Positions 53,154 to 63,548 are shown, counted from the stretch's first letter. The stretch: DNA of 64,000 nucleotides from CAWANF01 sp963783355 (GCA_963783355.1 CAWANF010000014.1:62001-126000), one strand, 5' to 3'. Numbers and translations: made by a program. The notes: generated from the sequence alone by a model not told the origin.

Positions 53154-54866
53154 TTATTCAGTTAGAAGGTCAAATTCTTTCAATTCTTCCGTAATTTTTT
53201 TCATAATTCCGTTAACTATTTTTTTACGCTTCATCCATACCAGGGTTTTGGCCATACGCCTCGTTAAAGACCGTTTTATATACTGTTCCAGCAACCGGTT
53301 CGTAACAATTTTGGTGCGATGGCTAACGCGGTTTTGTATATCTTTTATTTCTTCACGGTTCATCTTAATGGAAGCCCAGCTTACGGGTTCTATTGGATCA
53401 TCGGCGCTTCCAAATAATGGAATGATGGGAATGACTGGTCCCTCATCCGAAATATCAGCAAACCGGACAAAATCTTCGGCGGTGAAATCATTAAATAAGG
53501 GATTGATACGGGCTTTGTCGATGGGAAGAACGAAATGCCGGCGAAGAAACTGTTGGCAATTTCTTCGGCCCAGTTGAAAATCATGCATCCGGAATTTTTT
53601 GGAAAGAAAACCCCCAAAGCCTCCCAGGCAACCGGAAGCGATTGGATAAGAAGCCAGATTGCCATTGGATTCCCTGCGGGTTGGGGCTATCAGAAATCGG
53701 CTGTAGATATCGTTCGACATCGCTAAAATCAATTCTTCGGGTTTAAAACGCGCCTGATCTATGAGACTGCCGAAAAGTTTTCCTATAACTTTCAGAAGAT
53801 CATAATCCTTAAAGTCGGACGGAGATACCAGCGGAGATTTTTTGAGATTGGGAAAAGGATCGATCATGAGTATGGTTCGCCTAACTTGTCCGGGATCGCG
53901 TTCGTTGTATCCATTCTCCCCGGAAAGAAAGTCATGAGCAAGATCAAATGGTTCATTATCGACAACACCCCCGTCTACGGCTACAAAATCGTAATTTGAG
54001 GTTCTGTGACTGGGCCAGGAAGGATGAATAGCGATGGATTTGCCGCACATTGCAGTCTCTCCGTTGTTTTCAGATTCCATCGGTATCTTCCATCGCCGAT
54101 CCAGGTAATTGGTAAAAGGACGTTGAATAAAGCGCGGAGCCAAACCAACCGGAAATGCACCGGTAGCGATAGCCGCTTGTTTTAGTATCATCCAGTTCGG
54201 ATGGGAGGCGTCTTCGGGATTAAGCCAGGTAGTTTCAGCTTTCTCCGGCTTCGGTTTACGCATTTCGAAGTGCATGAAATCGCCATGATTATTAATGATG
54301 TACTCATCTTTGCCATTTAATCCCATGAAGCGAATATCGTAAGGAATACCCTGAAGGTTGGTAAGCGTGAGAAACAGGTGCAGTGTGTCGCACAACCAGG
54401 CCGGTTTGAGATGAGTTGGTTTAAATGAAATGGCTTGTTCAGCAATAGATTCCAGTATTGAAGAATCCAGCAAAGACAAGACCGGGCGATGATTGTCTTT
54501 TAAATCTTTTCCATCGAGCAATTCCCGGATATCGATTCGTTCTATCCATGCTTCATAAAGTTTGTTGCAGGATACATCTTCCCGACTTGGTTCACTATCC
54601 GGCAAAGAGGTTATTGGCCTGATTTCTTCATTCAGCATGGCAGCGATAACGGCACCGGTCATTCCGCCCGCGGAGGCCCCGGCAATTACCCGAAGTTTTA
54701 CTTCATGCTTCGGAACAGCAGATTCATCTTGTTTGCGGGCTTTTTCCCACTCATTCAGCGCCTGGATTAGAAAGTCTGCAACTCCGGCCGTATATGCTCC
54801 GGCTGATATGGCGCCTGCCATAACCAGTCCTATTTCAAGTGGGGTACGCGATAGAGAACCTGCCAT
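53154..54866 (-). CDS. Patatin-like phospholipase
   Basis: A 570-residue patatin-superfamily lipid acyl hydrolase. Oxyanion hole near the N-terminus: GLVMAGAISAGAYTAGV (about 13-29). Nucleophile Ser66 in the elbow VIAGASAGGMTG, and the dyad Asp in FVAVDGGVVDNEPFDL (about 290-305). Length is nearly double the core domain, the C-terminal half being basic and without known motif. No signal peptide, so it likely acts at the cytoplasmic face of the membrane. It heads a three-gene operon with a small lipoprotein and a helical protein of unknown role. Confidence 0.9.
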   Translation of the reverse strand: MAGSLSRTPLEIGLVMAGAISAGAYTAGVADFLIQALNEWEKARKQDESAVPKHEVKLRVIAGASAGGMTGAVIAAMLNEEIRPITSLPDSEPSREDVSCNKLYEAWIERIDIRELLDGKDLKDNHRPVLSLLDSSILESIAEQAISFKPTHLKPAWLCDTLHLFLTLTNLQGIPYDIRFMGLNGKDEYIINNHGDFMHFEMRKPKPEKAETTWLNPEDASHPNWMILKQAAIATGAFPVGLAPRFIQRPFTNYLDRRWKIPMESENNGETAMCGKSIAIHPSWPSHRTSNYDFVAVDGGVVDNEPFDLAHDFLSGENGYNERDPGQVRRTILMIDPFPNLKKSPLVSPSDFKDYDLLKVIGKLFGSLIDQARFKPEELILAMSNDIYSRFLIAPTRRESNGNLASYPIASGCLGGFGGFLSKKFRMHDFQLGRRNCQQFLRRHFVLPIDKARINPLFNDFTAEDFVRFADISDEGPVIPIIPLFGSADDPIEPVSWASIKMNREEIKDIQNRVSHRTKIVTNRLLEQYIKRSLTRRMAKTLVWMKRKKIVNGIMKKITEELKEFDLLTE

Positions 54867-55012
54867 AATGCCTCCTTCATTATAATAATCAACTCACGTT
54901 TTATAAATAAGTAAATTATTAGAAAAATGCACGATGGAAACATCAAAATAATTATGGAATGCTAAAAGAAACAGGCGATTTGGATCATGACTTACCTGCT
55001 AATAATTATGAA

Positions 55013-56905
55013 TTATTGCCCGTCAACATCAAGCCCGTTTTCCTCCAGCCAGTATTCCAGCGTTACAAGAGACCATATATGCGTAAGATGCATATCATTC
55101 GAAGAGTACATCGCACTGCCCAAAAACGCATTCCATGATTCTTCAATCAGATCCCGAAAATCAGGCAGACGTTCTATCAGGTTCTTTATCTTTTGCTGGC
55201 TGAATGTGAATAATTCATTTTTAATCCAATATGTCATAGGCAGGTTGAATCCTGTTTTTTTTCGTTTACCTAAATCCTCAGGCAGAAAATCGGACAATGA
55301 ATCTAAAAATATCTTTTTACCTACAAATCCATTATTCACCTTAAATTTGTCATGAATATTTAAGACATAATCAATCAGTTCAAAATCAAGAAAAGGAACC
55401 CTCACTTCAAGAGAATTTGCCATACTCATTTGATCGGCATCACGCAAAAGGACATTTTTTAAATAGAAAAAAATATCACATTTCGAAATTTTGCCTAACA
55501 GGTACTCGTCCGATTCATTAAAACGACAGAAATTTCTCAGGATGTTGTTCAAATCATAATCCCAATAACCATTTTTTTTGATGAGGGTTTTATAATGTTT
55601 ACTATCGGTATAGCGAACGGCATCTGAGTATAAATCAAAGACTTTGGGATTTTTATGTGATACCATTTTTGTTAGTTTGGCACTCGAATAGCTTTTTTTG
55701 TAAATATGATTTAACGTTGTTGCAAGTTTACGGGCCATCAGGGGATATTTCAGGATTTTCGTTTTATTAAAGAGATCATAAATCCATTGTGAATAATAAT
55801 ATCCATTGAAGATTTCATCTCCACCCAATCCGGACAGAGCAACCGTAATGCCGGCATTTTTTGTTACGCGGGAAACGATGTACGAATTGAATCCATCACC
55901 GGATGGATGATCAATAGCATCCAGTGCAGGAAAGACCCAGTCTAGCATTTTTGATGACTCCAGCAGCAATTCGGTATGATCGGTGTTATATTTTTGAGAT
56001 ATATATTTTGCATAATCTGATTCATCGTATTGTTTTTCCCTGAATGCCACTGTAAAGGTTTTGACCTGTTTATCCAATGTTTTTGACAATACCCCGGTTA
56101 TACTGATGGAATCTATACCTCCCGACAAAAATATTCCCAGAGGTACATCGGAACGTGTTTGTGAAGTAACTGAACGGACATAATAATTTCTTATATCTTT
56201 AAGTACTGTTTCATAATTGTCCGGCACTTCCACGTTATGGTTTCCCGGACTCCAATAAGTATTTAACTGAAGTTTGCCATTTCTGTATATCAGGCTGGAG
56301 CCGGAAGGCAGCATATAAATATCTTTGACGATTGTATCCGGTTGGATGACTGTTGCATAGGCTATATATTGTGCCAGCGCATTGTGATTGATAGAGAAAT
56401 GTTTAATGCCGCTTTTAATGATTGGCCGCAATTCGGATGAAAAAATGAATGTATCGTTATTCCAATAATAATAAAACGGTTTAATTCCCAGATGATCTCT
56501 TGCGGCAAAAAGTGTCTTATCATTTCTATCCCAGATCGCAAATGCAAACATTCCTTTCAGATGGTCGACACAGCGTTCTTTATATTTTGAATATAAAGCA
56601 AGAATTATCTCGGTATCCGTATTCGATTTAAATGGATAATCCCTAAGTTCTTGTTTGAGTTCAGAATAGTTGTAGATTTCTCCATTAAATACGGTCACTA
56701 GATTATTATCTGAACTGAACATCGGTTGATGACCGTTAGAAGATAAATCGATGATTGAAAGGCGGGTGTGTCCTAAAACAACATTATGATCCTGATAATA
56801 CCCAGAATTATCAGGCCCCCGGTGACGCATTTCGGTATTCATTTCCTTTACCATCTTGAGAGAGTTATGGTTGTCTTCTCTCAGTACTCCACATATACCA
56901 CACAT
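55013..56905 (-). CDS. asnB: Asparagine synthetase (glutamine-hydrolysing)
   Basis: A 630-residue class B asparagine synthetase. The N-terminal Ntn-type amidotransferase starts at the catalytic Cys2 (MCGICGVL) with the usual GHTRLSIIDL and VFNGEIYNYSEL, and the synthetase domain carries the PP-loop PLGIFLSGGIDSISI, the conserved LSGLGGDEIFNGYY and RDADQMSMANSLEVRVPFLD. It converts aspartate and glutamine to asparagine using ATP; related enzymes act in lipopolysaccharide or spore-coat modification. It is a single gene, with no exopolysaccharide cluster around it. Confidence 0.93.
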   Translation of the reverse strand: MCGICGVLREDNHNSLKMVKEMNTEMRHRGPDNSGYYQDHNVVLGHTRLSIIDLSSNGHQPMFSSDNNLVTVFNGEIYNYSELKQELRDYPFKSNTDTEIILALYSKYKERCVDHLKGMFAFAIWDRNDKTLFAARDHLGIKPFYYYWNNDTFIFSSELRPIIKSGIKHFSINHNALAQYIAYATVIQPDTIVKDIYMLPSGSSLIYRNGKLQLNTYWSPGNHNVEVPDNYETVLKDIRNYYVRSVTSQTRSDVPLGIFLSGGIDSISITGVLSKTLDKQVKTFTVAFREKQYDESDYAKYISQKYNTDHTELLLESSKMLDWVFPALDAIDHPSGDGFNSYIVSRVTKNAGITVALSGLGGDEIFNGYYYSQWIYDLFNKTKILKYPLMARKLATTLNHIYKKSYSSAKLTKMVSHKNPKVFDLYSDAVRYTDSKHYKTLIKKNGYWDYDLNNILRNFCRFNESDEYLLGKISKCDIFFYLKNVLLRDADQMSMANSLEVRVPFLDFELIDYVLNIHDKFKVNNGFVGKKIFLDSLSDFLPEDLGKRKKTGFNLPMTYWIKNELFTFSQQKIKNLIERLPDFRDLIEESWNAFLGSAMYSSNDMHLTHIWSLVTLEYWLEENGLDVDGQ

Positions 56906-57424
56906 CTTTATTCGGGATTATAAGATTTTGGATGTATTAGTAGTTACTTATGACGAATAATGATAGTTCTCCTTTCGGATATTGTCACTTTTTCCCTCAC
57001 ATGTCTCAAGAACAGCGAAAAATATTCCTGGTATTTTAGACCATTCCGCACATAATATTCTTGAAATAGAATCTCATTTAAGAAATAATTCCTGCCAAGC
57101 CCCTGTGTAACTTCTTGGTGTCGATTCAATAACAAACTCAATCTAGAAAAAAAGTTTGTTATTAGCATCAAGCAGAGGTTAAACAATGTAAGATAAGTGT
57201 ATTCTAATAATGGAGGTCCCTTAATCTTGTGTAAACGGATTAGAAAGATTCCGTTATATAATGATCTTATTTTTAAAAAGAAATGAACGGTCAAATGAGA
57301 GAAAGCACGAAATTCTGTTTAGAGGCCTAAGTAATTGAAAATACACAGACTATTTTTGTCTGTATATAAATATATCGGAAAAGTCACTCTGCCTGAGAGA
57401 TGTTTAGTTATCATTTTTAAGGCA
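56906..57424. other. Intergenic region with an 11-base inverted repeat
   Basis: No convincing gene; a minus-strand open frame of 116 codons (56944-57294) has no family resemblance. AATAACAAACT (57128-57138) and AGTTTGTTATT (57153-57163) are perfectly complementary with a 14-base loop. There is no T run beside it, so an operator or an RNA hairpin are both possible. Confidence 0.45.
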
Positions 57425-57460
57425 TAAAAAAACATCCTGCTCGCTCAAAAGCAGGATGTT
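57425..57460 (-). terminator. Terminator after the NarL-type regulator
   Basis: On the minus strand AACATCCTGC pairs with GCAGGATGTT around a 10-base loop and is followed by seven T. It lies about 160 bases beyond the end of the regulator gene. Confidence 0.88.
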
Positions 57461-57622
57461 AAATTATCATCTACAGACGGCTATTACCCCATTTGCTTTT
57501 AAAATCTAACTGAATCATGTAAAGTTTGCAATAGATGGGACTACGTATTTAATAATTTTAATGTTAACCTGCCAAATTTAGGGGTAAATACCTAGGTATA
57601 AACACGTTATTATAGGCTTGTA

Positions 57623-58294
57623 TCAGGAGCCCATTATTCCGTTCTCGATTGCATAGCGAACCAATCCAGCTGTATTTTTGATATCCAGTTTTTGGAGCAG
57701 GTTAGCGCGATGAGTCTCAACAGTCCTTGGGGATATGAAAAGATTTTCGGCAATTTCCTGGCTGGTCATCCCATCTGCAATTAAACCGAGGATTTCTCTC
57801 TCACGCTTTGTCAGCTTTACATCCTGAGAAGATGAAGTTGTAGTTGCTAAGGGACGATTATCTTTTATTTTGTTGATGTAGCTCTCCGTTATTAACTTGG
57901 AGACAGAACTGCTGAAAACTTTTTTGCCATCAGCCACGGAACGAACGCCATTATATAATTCTTCTTTTTCACAGTTTTTTAGAAGATACCCAAGAGATCC
58001 GGCTTTGATGGCTTGATTTAAATACTCTTCGTTAATATGCATTGTTAGAATCAGAATCTTGGCACTGGGATCTTTTTTGATGATTTCGGTGGTTGTTTCA
58101 ATACCATTTTTCCCAGGCATGGTAATATCAATGAGAGCAACATCCGGCTTTTTGTCCATATACAAAGCAATGGCCTCATCACCATCTGAAGCTTCTCCAA
58201 TCACCTCAATATCATCGACACTATTGAGAACACTACAGATCCCAAATCTTACAATATCGTGGTCATCTGCAACAATGACGTTTATTTTTTTCAT
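57623..58294 (-). CDS. NarL/FixJ-family response regulator
   Basis: A 223-residue regulator. The receiver has the acidic pair (VADDHD), phospho-acceptor Asp near residue 57 in VALIDITMPGKNG and Lys in YLLKNCEK. The C-terminal LuxR-type helix-turn-helix is TKREREILGLIADGMTSQEI, then SPRTVETHRANLLQKL. No kinase is adjacent; the nearest is the HisKA_2-type PAS kinase about 6 kb away. A perfect 12-base palindrome, ATACCTAGGTAT (57588-57599), sits just beyond its stop codon, and TACC-type sites flank the gene on both sides. Confidence 0.93.
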   Translation of the reverse strand: MKKINVIVADDHDIVRFGICSVLNSVDDIEVIGEASDGDEAIALYMDKKPDVALIDITMPGKNGIETTTEIIKKDPSAKILILTMHINEEYLNQAIKAGSLGYLLKNCEKEELYNGVRSVADGKKVFSSSVSKLITESYINKIKDNRPLATTTSSSQDVKLTKREREILGLIADGMTSQEIAENLFISPRTVETHRANLLQKLDIKNTAGLVRYAIENGIMGS

Positions 58295-59436
58295 AAGAGT
58301 AAATGTTAATAGCCAGAATAATTTAACTGTCTTAAAGCAGTAATCTCAAATTTTTTATTACTATTCATACTGAGTACCTATTAAAAATGATAATTTATCA
58401 ATTTTATTTATCACTCATTGTACTAAATATGCCTATGATAAAAGCATCAGAGAATAACTTTCTGTTATCCATACCCCTGTAAAAATGATTTAAAACAGGA
58501 TTCCCGATATCGTAAATGACATATTTATTGATGCACTTGAGATCCCCTGATGAGTGGAAACGAATATCAATGCATCGTGTGATTGCTGCTTATGTGTAAA
58601 ATAAACTATAAAATTTAATTTATTTGTATCAAAAACTGTAATTATACTTCTGTTTTTGTATGAATACCTGACAGAATACGACAATATAACGAGGGAAATT
58701 GACTAATCTAACCCTGTCTGGAAATTAGTTTCAGCAAGGACTTATACTGGTGTTCCCTCAAGTATTTAAACTGTCTGTAAATTTTAAGTAAGCTTTTCTC
58801 TTTATTTATCAGCTATTGCTGACAGTCTCACAAAATAGAGTAATCCTTGTAATCATTTTTATGAAAAAAGCTGTCATGATTAACAATTAGTTATCTAAAT
58901 ATTTAAATAGTATTGACTGGATCAAAACTAAATTCCATGTTTTTACCCCAATGTTTTAATCCCTTTAATACTAATCCCATACCAATAGGTATTATAATAA
59001 GCAAAACATTGCATTATTTACATCCATACTTATGGTTTCAATGCAAATATTCTTCATAACAATTTGCAGTACAAATGTTAATATGCCTCTGCTTACCAAA
59101 AACTCTACAATATCTTTATTTTTAAGATTAAAATCCTAAAATCACTCACATTCTTTTTGACGGGAATTAAATCGCTATTTTTGAACTCGATTTTAGGTTA
59201 ATTGATTTAGGTAAAAATCATTATGAAATGTATCGGGAACGGGTTTGTGGTAGCTTAGTTCATTGGCCAAACCTCAATTAACTGCTTTATTACAACTTTT
59301 TGACGATATCTGTATTAATATGAAAATATTATACAAATTTGAGCGAATGGTTACGATTTTATGTATTTTCAACTCTTTTATGTGAAAAGTAAATATTGAA
59401 AGTTATTTATTTTTAAAACCTCAGGTTGTAGCAAAA
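58295..59436. other. Gene-free AT-rich interval upstream of aspS
   Basis: About 1.1 kb, strongly AT-rich, with stops in all frames and no family match in the short frames present. It contains a small inverted repeat ATACC-AATA-GGTAT (58979-58992), similar to the palindrome after the NarL-type gene. No T-box, tRNA or known riboswitch is recognisable. It must hold promoters for the divergent regulator and aspS genes. Confidence 0.5.
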
Positions 59437-61224
59437 ATGTCATTTAAAAGAACTCATACATGCGGTGAACTGACGAAAACAGACACCGGCAAACAAGTAA
59501 TTCTTAATGGTTGGGTAGATATTCGCCGGGATCTCGGTGGGGTTATTTTTATCGATTTGCGTGATCGATATGGATTAACGCAGGTTGTTTTCTCTCCTCA
59601 GGATGATGAAGAAGCTCATAAACTGGCTGATCAGTTACGTACAGAATTTGTAATAGGTGTTAAAGGTACAGTCCAGGTTAGAAGTGAAGAAAATATAAAC
59701 CCTAAAATGGCGACGGGTGATATCGAAATAAGGGTTAAGGAATTACATATTTTTTCCAGGTCAGAAACACCTCCTTTTGAAATCAAAGATGATGTTCGGA
59801 CCAATGAAGATTTACGTCTTAAATATCGTTATCTCGATCTTCGCCGCCCTTCCGTTCAGCAAAATCTGATGCTGCGTTCGAAAGCCTACCAGGTGATTCG
59901 TTCCTATTTTCATGAAAACGAATTTGCTGAAGTAGAAACACCGGTCTTAATGAAAAGTACGCCGGAAGGTGCACGGGACTATTTAGTTCCCAGCCGGGTG
60001 AATCCGGGAAAATTTTATGCTTTGCCCCAAAGCCCGCAGACTTATAAACAGATTCTGATGGTTTCCGGTATGGATCGGTATTTTCAGATTGTAAAATGCT
60101 TCAGGGATGAAGATTTGCGCTCCGATCGCCAGCCTGAATTTACCCAGGTGGATGTGGAGATGTCTTTTATTGATGAAGAAGACATTTATTCGATGGCTGA
60201 AGGACTGATGAAGAAATTATTCAAAGAAACGCTGAATGTCGATATTGAAACTCCGCTGCCACGTTTAACCTACGACGAAGCTATTTCAACCTATGGTTCG
60301 GATAAACCCGATACCCGTTTCAATATGAAATTCGTCGACTTTTCTGAAATTGTTGAAAATTCAGAATTTCGTGTCTTTTCAAAAACGATTAAGGACGGGG
60401 GTGCCGTAATTGGTTTCGTTGCGCCGGGATTAGGTTCCTTAGGCCGTGGAGTGATGGATCGCCTCACCAAAAGAGTTAAAGATGAAATTGGTGCCGGCGG
60501 TTTGATCTACATGAAAAATAACGCTGACGAATTATATTCAAGTGTAAGCAAGTTTGTCAGTGAAGAGGAAAATAAAGCCATTGCAGAAAAATCCGGTGCT
60601 GAAATCGGTGATTTGATTTTGTTGCTTGCCGGACCTAAAAAGTCGGTATACAACGAGCTTGGCCAGTTGCGTTTGATGGTGGCTCAAGAATACGATATGA
60701 TTGATGAAAGCAAGTTCAATCTGTTGTGGGTGACCAAGTTTCCGCTTCTCGAATGGGATCCGGATGACGGGCGTTTTTATGCCATGCACCATCCGTTTAC
60801 CTCGCCTGCAGAAGAAGACATCGAACAAATGGAAGAGCATCCCGAAAAGACCAAAGCGCGGGCTTACGACCTGGTGATGAATGGTAATGAAATCGGGGGC
60901 GGCTCTATTCGTATTCACCGACACGATGTACAACAACGGATGTTCAAAATGCTTGGTATCGGTCCGGAAGAAGCCCAGGAAAAATTCGGTTTCCTACTCG
61001 ATGCCTTCAAATTTGGAGCACCGCCGCATGGTGGTATCGCTCTCGGTCTAGACCGCATTGTAATGCTCCTGACCGGTGCTAAAAGCTTGCGGGAAGTCAT
61101 TGCATTCCCTAAGAATCAAAAAGCCCAGAGTATTATGGATAATTGTCCTGATGTGGTTGATCCCAAGCAGTTAGATGAACTTCATATTCAGGTAAAACCG
61201 ATGATCAAAATTACGAAATCCTGA
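59437..61224 (+). CDS. aspS: Aspartyl-tRNA synthetase
   Basis: A 595-residue bacterial-type class II synthetase. OB-fold anticodon domain at about 1-110 (LNGWVDIRRDLGGVIFIDLR). Motif 1 region: EVETPVLMKSTPEGARDYLV. Motif 2: CFRDEDLRSDRQPEFTQVD. The bacterial GAD-type insert lies between motifs 2 and 3 (about 290-430). Motif 3: GGIALGLDRIVMLLTG. It charges tRNA(Asp). Whether it also charges tRNA(Asn) cannot be read without the anticodon-recognition residues and the presence of gatCAB. Single gene with its own terminator. Confidence 0.97.
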   Translation: MSFKRTHTCGELTKTDTGKQVILNGWVDIRRDLGGVIFIDLRDRYGLTQVVFSPQDDEEAHKLADQLRTEFVIGVKGTVQVRSEENINPKMATGDIEIRVKELHIFSRSETPPFEIKDDVRTNEDLRLKYRYLDLRRPSVQQNLMLRSKAYQVIRSYFHENEFAEVETPVLMKSTPEGARDYLVPSRVNPGKFYALPQSPQTYKQILMVSGMDRYFQIVKCFRDEDLRSDRQPEFTQVDVEMSFIDEEDIYSMAEGLMKKLFKETLNVDIETPLPRLTYDEAISTYGSDKPDTRFNMKFVDFSEIVENSEFRVFSKTIKDGGAVIGFVAPGLGSLGRGVMDRLTKRVKDEIGAGGLIYMKNNADELYSSVSKFVSEEENKAIAEKSGAEIGDLILLLAGPKKSVYNELGQLRLMVAQEYDMIDESKFNLLWVTKFPLLEWDPDDGRFYAMHHPFTSPAEEDIEQMEEHPEKTKARAYDLVMNGNEIGGGSIRIHRHDVQQRMFKMLGIGPEEAQEKFGFLLDAFKFGAPPHGGIALGLDRIVMLLTGAKSLREVIAFPKNQKAQSIMDNCPDVVDPKQLDELHIQVKPMIKITKS

Positions 61225-61257
61225 TCTTATGTGAAGACAGCAGGAATTGACAGTTGT

Positions 61258-61305
61258 AAGCGGGTTGGTTTGTGATGGAATATCATCATCAAACGCCCGC
61301 TTTTT
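61258..61305 (+). terminator. Terminator after aspS
   Basis: AAGCGGG pairs with CCCGCTT and an inner stem TTTGTGATG with CATCATCAAA extends it; five T follow the stem. It starts 34 bases after the stop. Confidence 0.88.
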
Positions 61306-61489
61306 ATTTTATTCAGGATATACGTAAAGTCTTGGCTTGAACCTGTTTTTCTCATATTTCAATAAAAAAAAGTTTATTTTCGTCTACCGGAAATCATTCC
61401 GGTGGATGATAAACAATTTCCAATGGCTATTCATTATACCTTGCCATACTGATAAGTATTTTAAATGAAACCCGTAAGTTTTATTCAAG

Positions 61490-62248
61490 ATGACGCAATC
61501 AGAAAATTATAAGTGGAGTGAAGATTTCATTGTCCGATCGTATGAAGTACATAACGACGGACACGTTAATATGCCTGCGATCTGCAATTATCTCCAGGAA
61601 ATTGCCGGAAATCATGCCGAAAACCTGGGTTTGGCGATCGATCAAATGGAAGAGAGAAACTGGACCTGGTTTTTATCACATCTGAAAGTCGAGATGTTGC
61701 AATATCCGTCCTGGAGAGACCGGATTACGCTTACAACCTGGCCCTCAACGCACGATAACATTCATACCGAGCGCGATTTCCAGATATTTAAAGAAAGCGG
61801 CGAATTGACAGGAAGGGCCGTAAGCAGCTGGGTCATTATCGATTTAAAAACGCGCAGGCCTATACGTATTCCGGATGAAGTAAAAAGTCTTATCCGCCCG
61901 GATTGTGACCGGTCTATGGAAGCTGGTATGCGAAGCAAAATTAGAGGTCCTGAGGATGTGCTTTATCAACGTTCGTTCAGTGTACGTTATATGGATTTAG
62001 ATGTAAATAATCATGTGAATAATGTTCATTACATTGAATGGGCTATGGAAGCCTTGCCGGAGGAGATTCTGACCGGGAAAAAATTAAATAGTGTTGATAT
62101 TATTTTTCGATCGGAGTGCCGTTATGGAGAGACAGTTCATTCGTTGGCAGGTATCCGTGATGGTGATTCAGAGAATATCTATCGACATCGGTTAGTTAGA
62201 GACTCAGATCAAAAGGAAATAGCTGTTGTTGAAACAAACTGGCAATAA
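61490..62248 (+). CDS. Acyl-ACP thioesterase
   Basis: A 252-residue double-hotdog acyl-acyl carrier protein thioesterase of the FatA/FatB family. First hotdog: SYEVHNDGHVNMPAICNYLQ, then NWTWFLSHLKVEMLQYPSW. Second hotdog: the catalytic Asp, Asn and His of MDLDVNNHVNNVHYIEW (about 165-181). It releases free fatty acids from the fatty acid synthase. No partner genes are near. It could feed acyl chains to the type III polyketide synthase, which would be testable, but genomic distance gives no support. Confidence 0.92.
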   Translation: MTQSENYKWSEDFIVRSYEVHNDGHVNMPAICNYLQEIAGNHAENLGLAIDQMEERNWTWFLSHLKVEMLQYPSWRDRITLTTWPSTHDNIHTERDFQIFKESGELTGRAVSSWVIIDLKTRRPIRIPDEVKSLIRPDCDRSMEAGMRSKIRGPEDVLYQRSFSVRYMDLDVNNHVNNVHYIEWAMEALPEEILTGKKLNSVDIIFRSECRYGETVHSLAGIRDGDSENIYRHRLVRDSDQKEIAVVETNWQ

Positions 62249-62282
62249 AAAAGCCGGCTAAATTGTTCTAACCGGCTTTTTT
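62246..62282. terminator. Bidirectional terminator
   Basis: A run of A, then AAGCCGG paired with CCGGCTT and a T run, between the convergent thioesterase and permease genes. It can work on both strands. Confidence 0.9.
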
Positions 62283-62300
62283 AACCTCAGTCCTGTTTAT

Positions 62301-63548
62301 TTATTCATATCTCAACGACTCGACCGGATCCAGCTTAGAGGCCTTAATAGCCGGGAAGACACCTGATATCAAACCGATTAAAACTAAAATGATGATACAA
62401 ATGCCGGCAATCGTGGGTGATAGTTGCGGACTGGTCAGAAACTGCATGGGTCCGTCGCCCGATACCGGCAAATGCTGAACTCCAATTACGACCAGGTACG
62501 AGATTAGAAGCCCAATCAAGCCGCCAATAACAGAGATAAACAATGCTTCAAACATAAACTGGCTGATAATATGGGGTTTGCGTGCCCCGACAGCCATTTT
62601 AACACCGATTTCACGGGTCCGCTCTTTAACAACCACGTACATAATATTGGCCACACCAACTCCGGCGATGAACAGGGTAAAAGCACCGACGATCCCCAGA
62701 AATATCTGGATGCCCAGCATGACCATATTGATTTGTTTGGCTATGTCAACTGTATTAAAAATCTGGAGGGCATGGGTATCCGTTGGATTAAATTTATATT
62801 TGGCTGCAAGTACGTGTATAATTTCATCTTGAAATACTTTGATATTTGCCAAATCCTTTGGACGTATTAAGATGCTTCCGATGTGTCTGTACCCGTATAT
62901 CATTTTAAATGTTGAGGCCGGGATGATGGCCCGCTGGCTGTCCGGACCATTATTCATGCTTGTTTGAATTTTGGATTGCATCACACCTATGACTTTGAAG
63001 GGCAATCCGTCAAGTTTTACGGATTTTCCGACCGGATTTTCATCACCAAACAGCTCTTTGGCGATCTTGTCACCGAGGAACAAAACACGTTTCTTGTATT
63101 TTAAATCCAGGGCGTCAATGAAACGGCCGCCGGCAGTGGGATACAAATCACGCATATCCATAATAGAAGGATCCACTCCTTCCATATAAGTAGTTCTCTT
63201 GTTTTTCCCGACTTGCAATGTGGTTCCATATTTTCCGTAAGAGGGACTGATTAATGAAATATTGGGAACGGACCGTTTAATCAGGTCTATATCTTCGATA
63301 TTTAGCCGGATATGACGTCCTTTGGCAAGCCCCCGGTAATCTTTGCTGGTAGTTCCGCCAAATACAATGACCATTTGGTCGAATGCGTTAGTAAATCCAC
63401 TGGCCATGGTTTCTTTCAATCCTTGTCCGAATGATAAAAGCAGTACAACGGCAATGGTACCCCAGGTGATTGCGAACATAGTTAGAAATGTCCTGAGCCG
63501 CTGGGCTTTTAAATCGTTATAAAATTCCTGAAGTAATATTTTCCACAT
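62301..63548 (-). CDS. MacB/FtsX-type ABC transporter permease
   Basis: A 415-residue permease with the MacB layout. TM1 is near residues 20-42 (FLTMFAITWGTIAVVLLLSF), then a periplasmic core domain (about 45-280: ISLISPSYGKYG, VLFLGDKIAKELFGDENPVG) and three C-terminal TM segments with the FtsX signature ANIMYVVVKERTREIGVKMAVGA and a final FPAIKASKLDPVESLRYE. These act with an ATPase and usually a membrane-fusion protein to export lipoproteins, peptides or toxins. It lies next to, and on the same strand as, a second permease. Confidence 0.92.
   Translation of the reverse strand: MWKILLQEFYNDLKAQRLRTFLTMFAITWGTIAVVLLLSFGQGLKETMASGFTNAFDQMVIVFGGTTSKDYRGLAKGRHIRLNIEDIDLIKRSVPNISLISPSYGKYGTTLQVGKNKRTTYMEGVDPSIMDMRDLYPTAGGRFIDALDLKYKKRVLFLGDKIAKELFGDENPVGKSVKLDGLPFKVIGVMQSKIQTSMNNGPDSQRAIIPASTFKMIYGYRHIGSILIRPKDLANIKVFQDEIIHVLAAKYKFNPTDTHALQIFNTVDIAKQINMVMLGIQIFLGIVGAFTLFIAGVGVANIMYVVVKERTREIGVKMAVGARKPHIISQFMFEALFISVIGGLIGLLISYLVVIGVQHLPVSGDGPMQFLTSPQLSPTIAGICIIILVLIGLISGVFPAIKASKLDPVESLRYE

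Noticed and set aside
56944..57294. 116-codon minus-strand open frame
   Set aside because: No family resemblance, low-complexity hydrophobic start, no ribosome-binding site and an inverted repeat inside; treated as non-coding.
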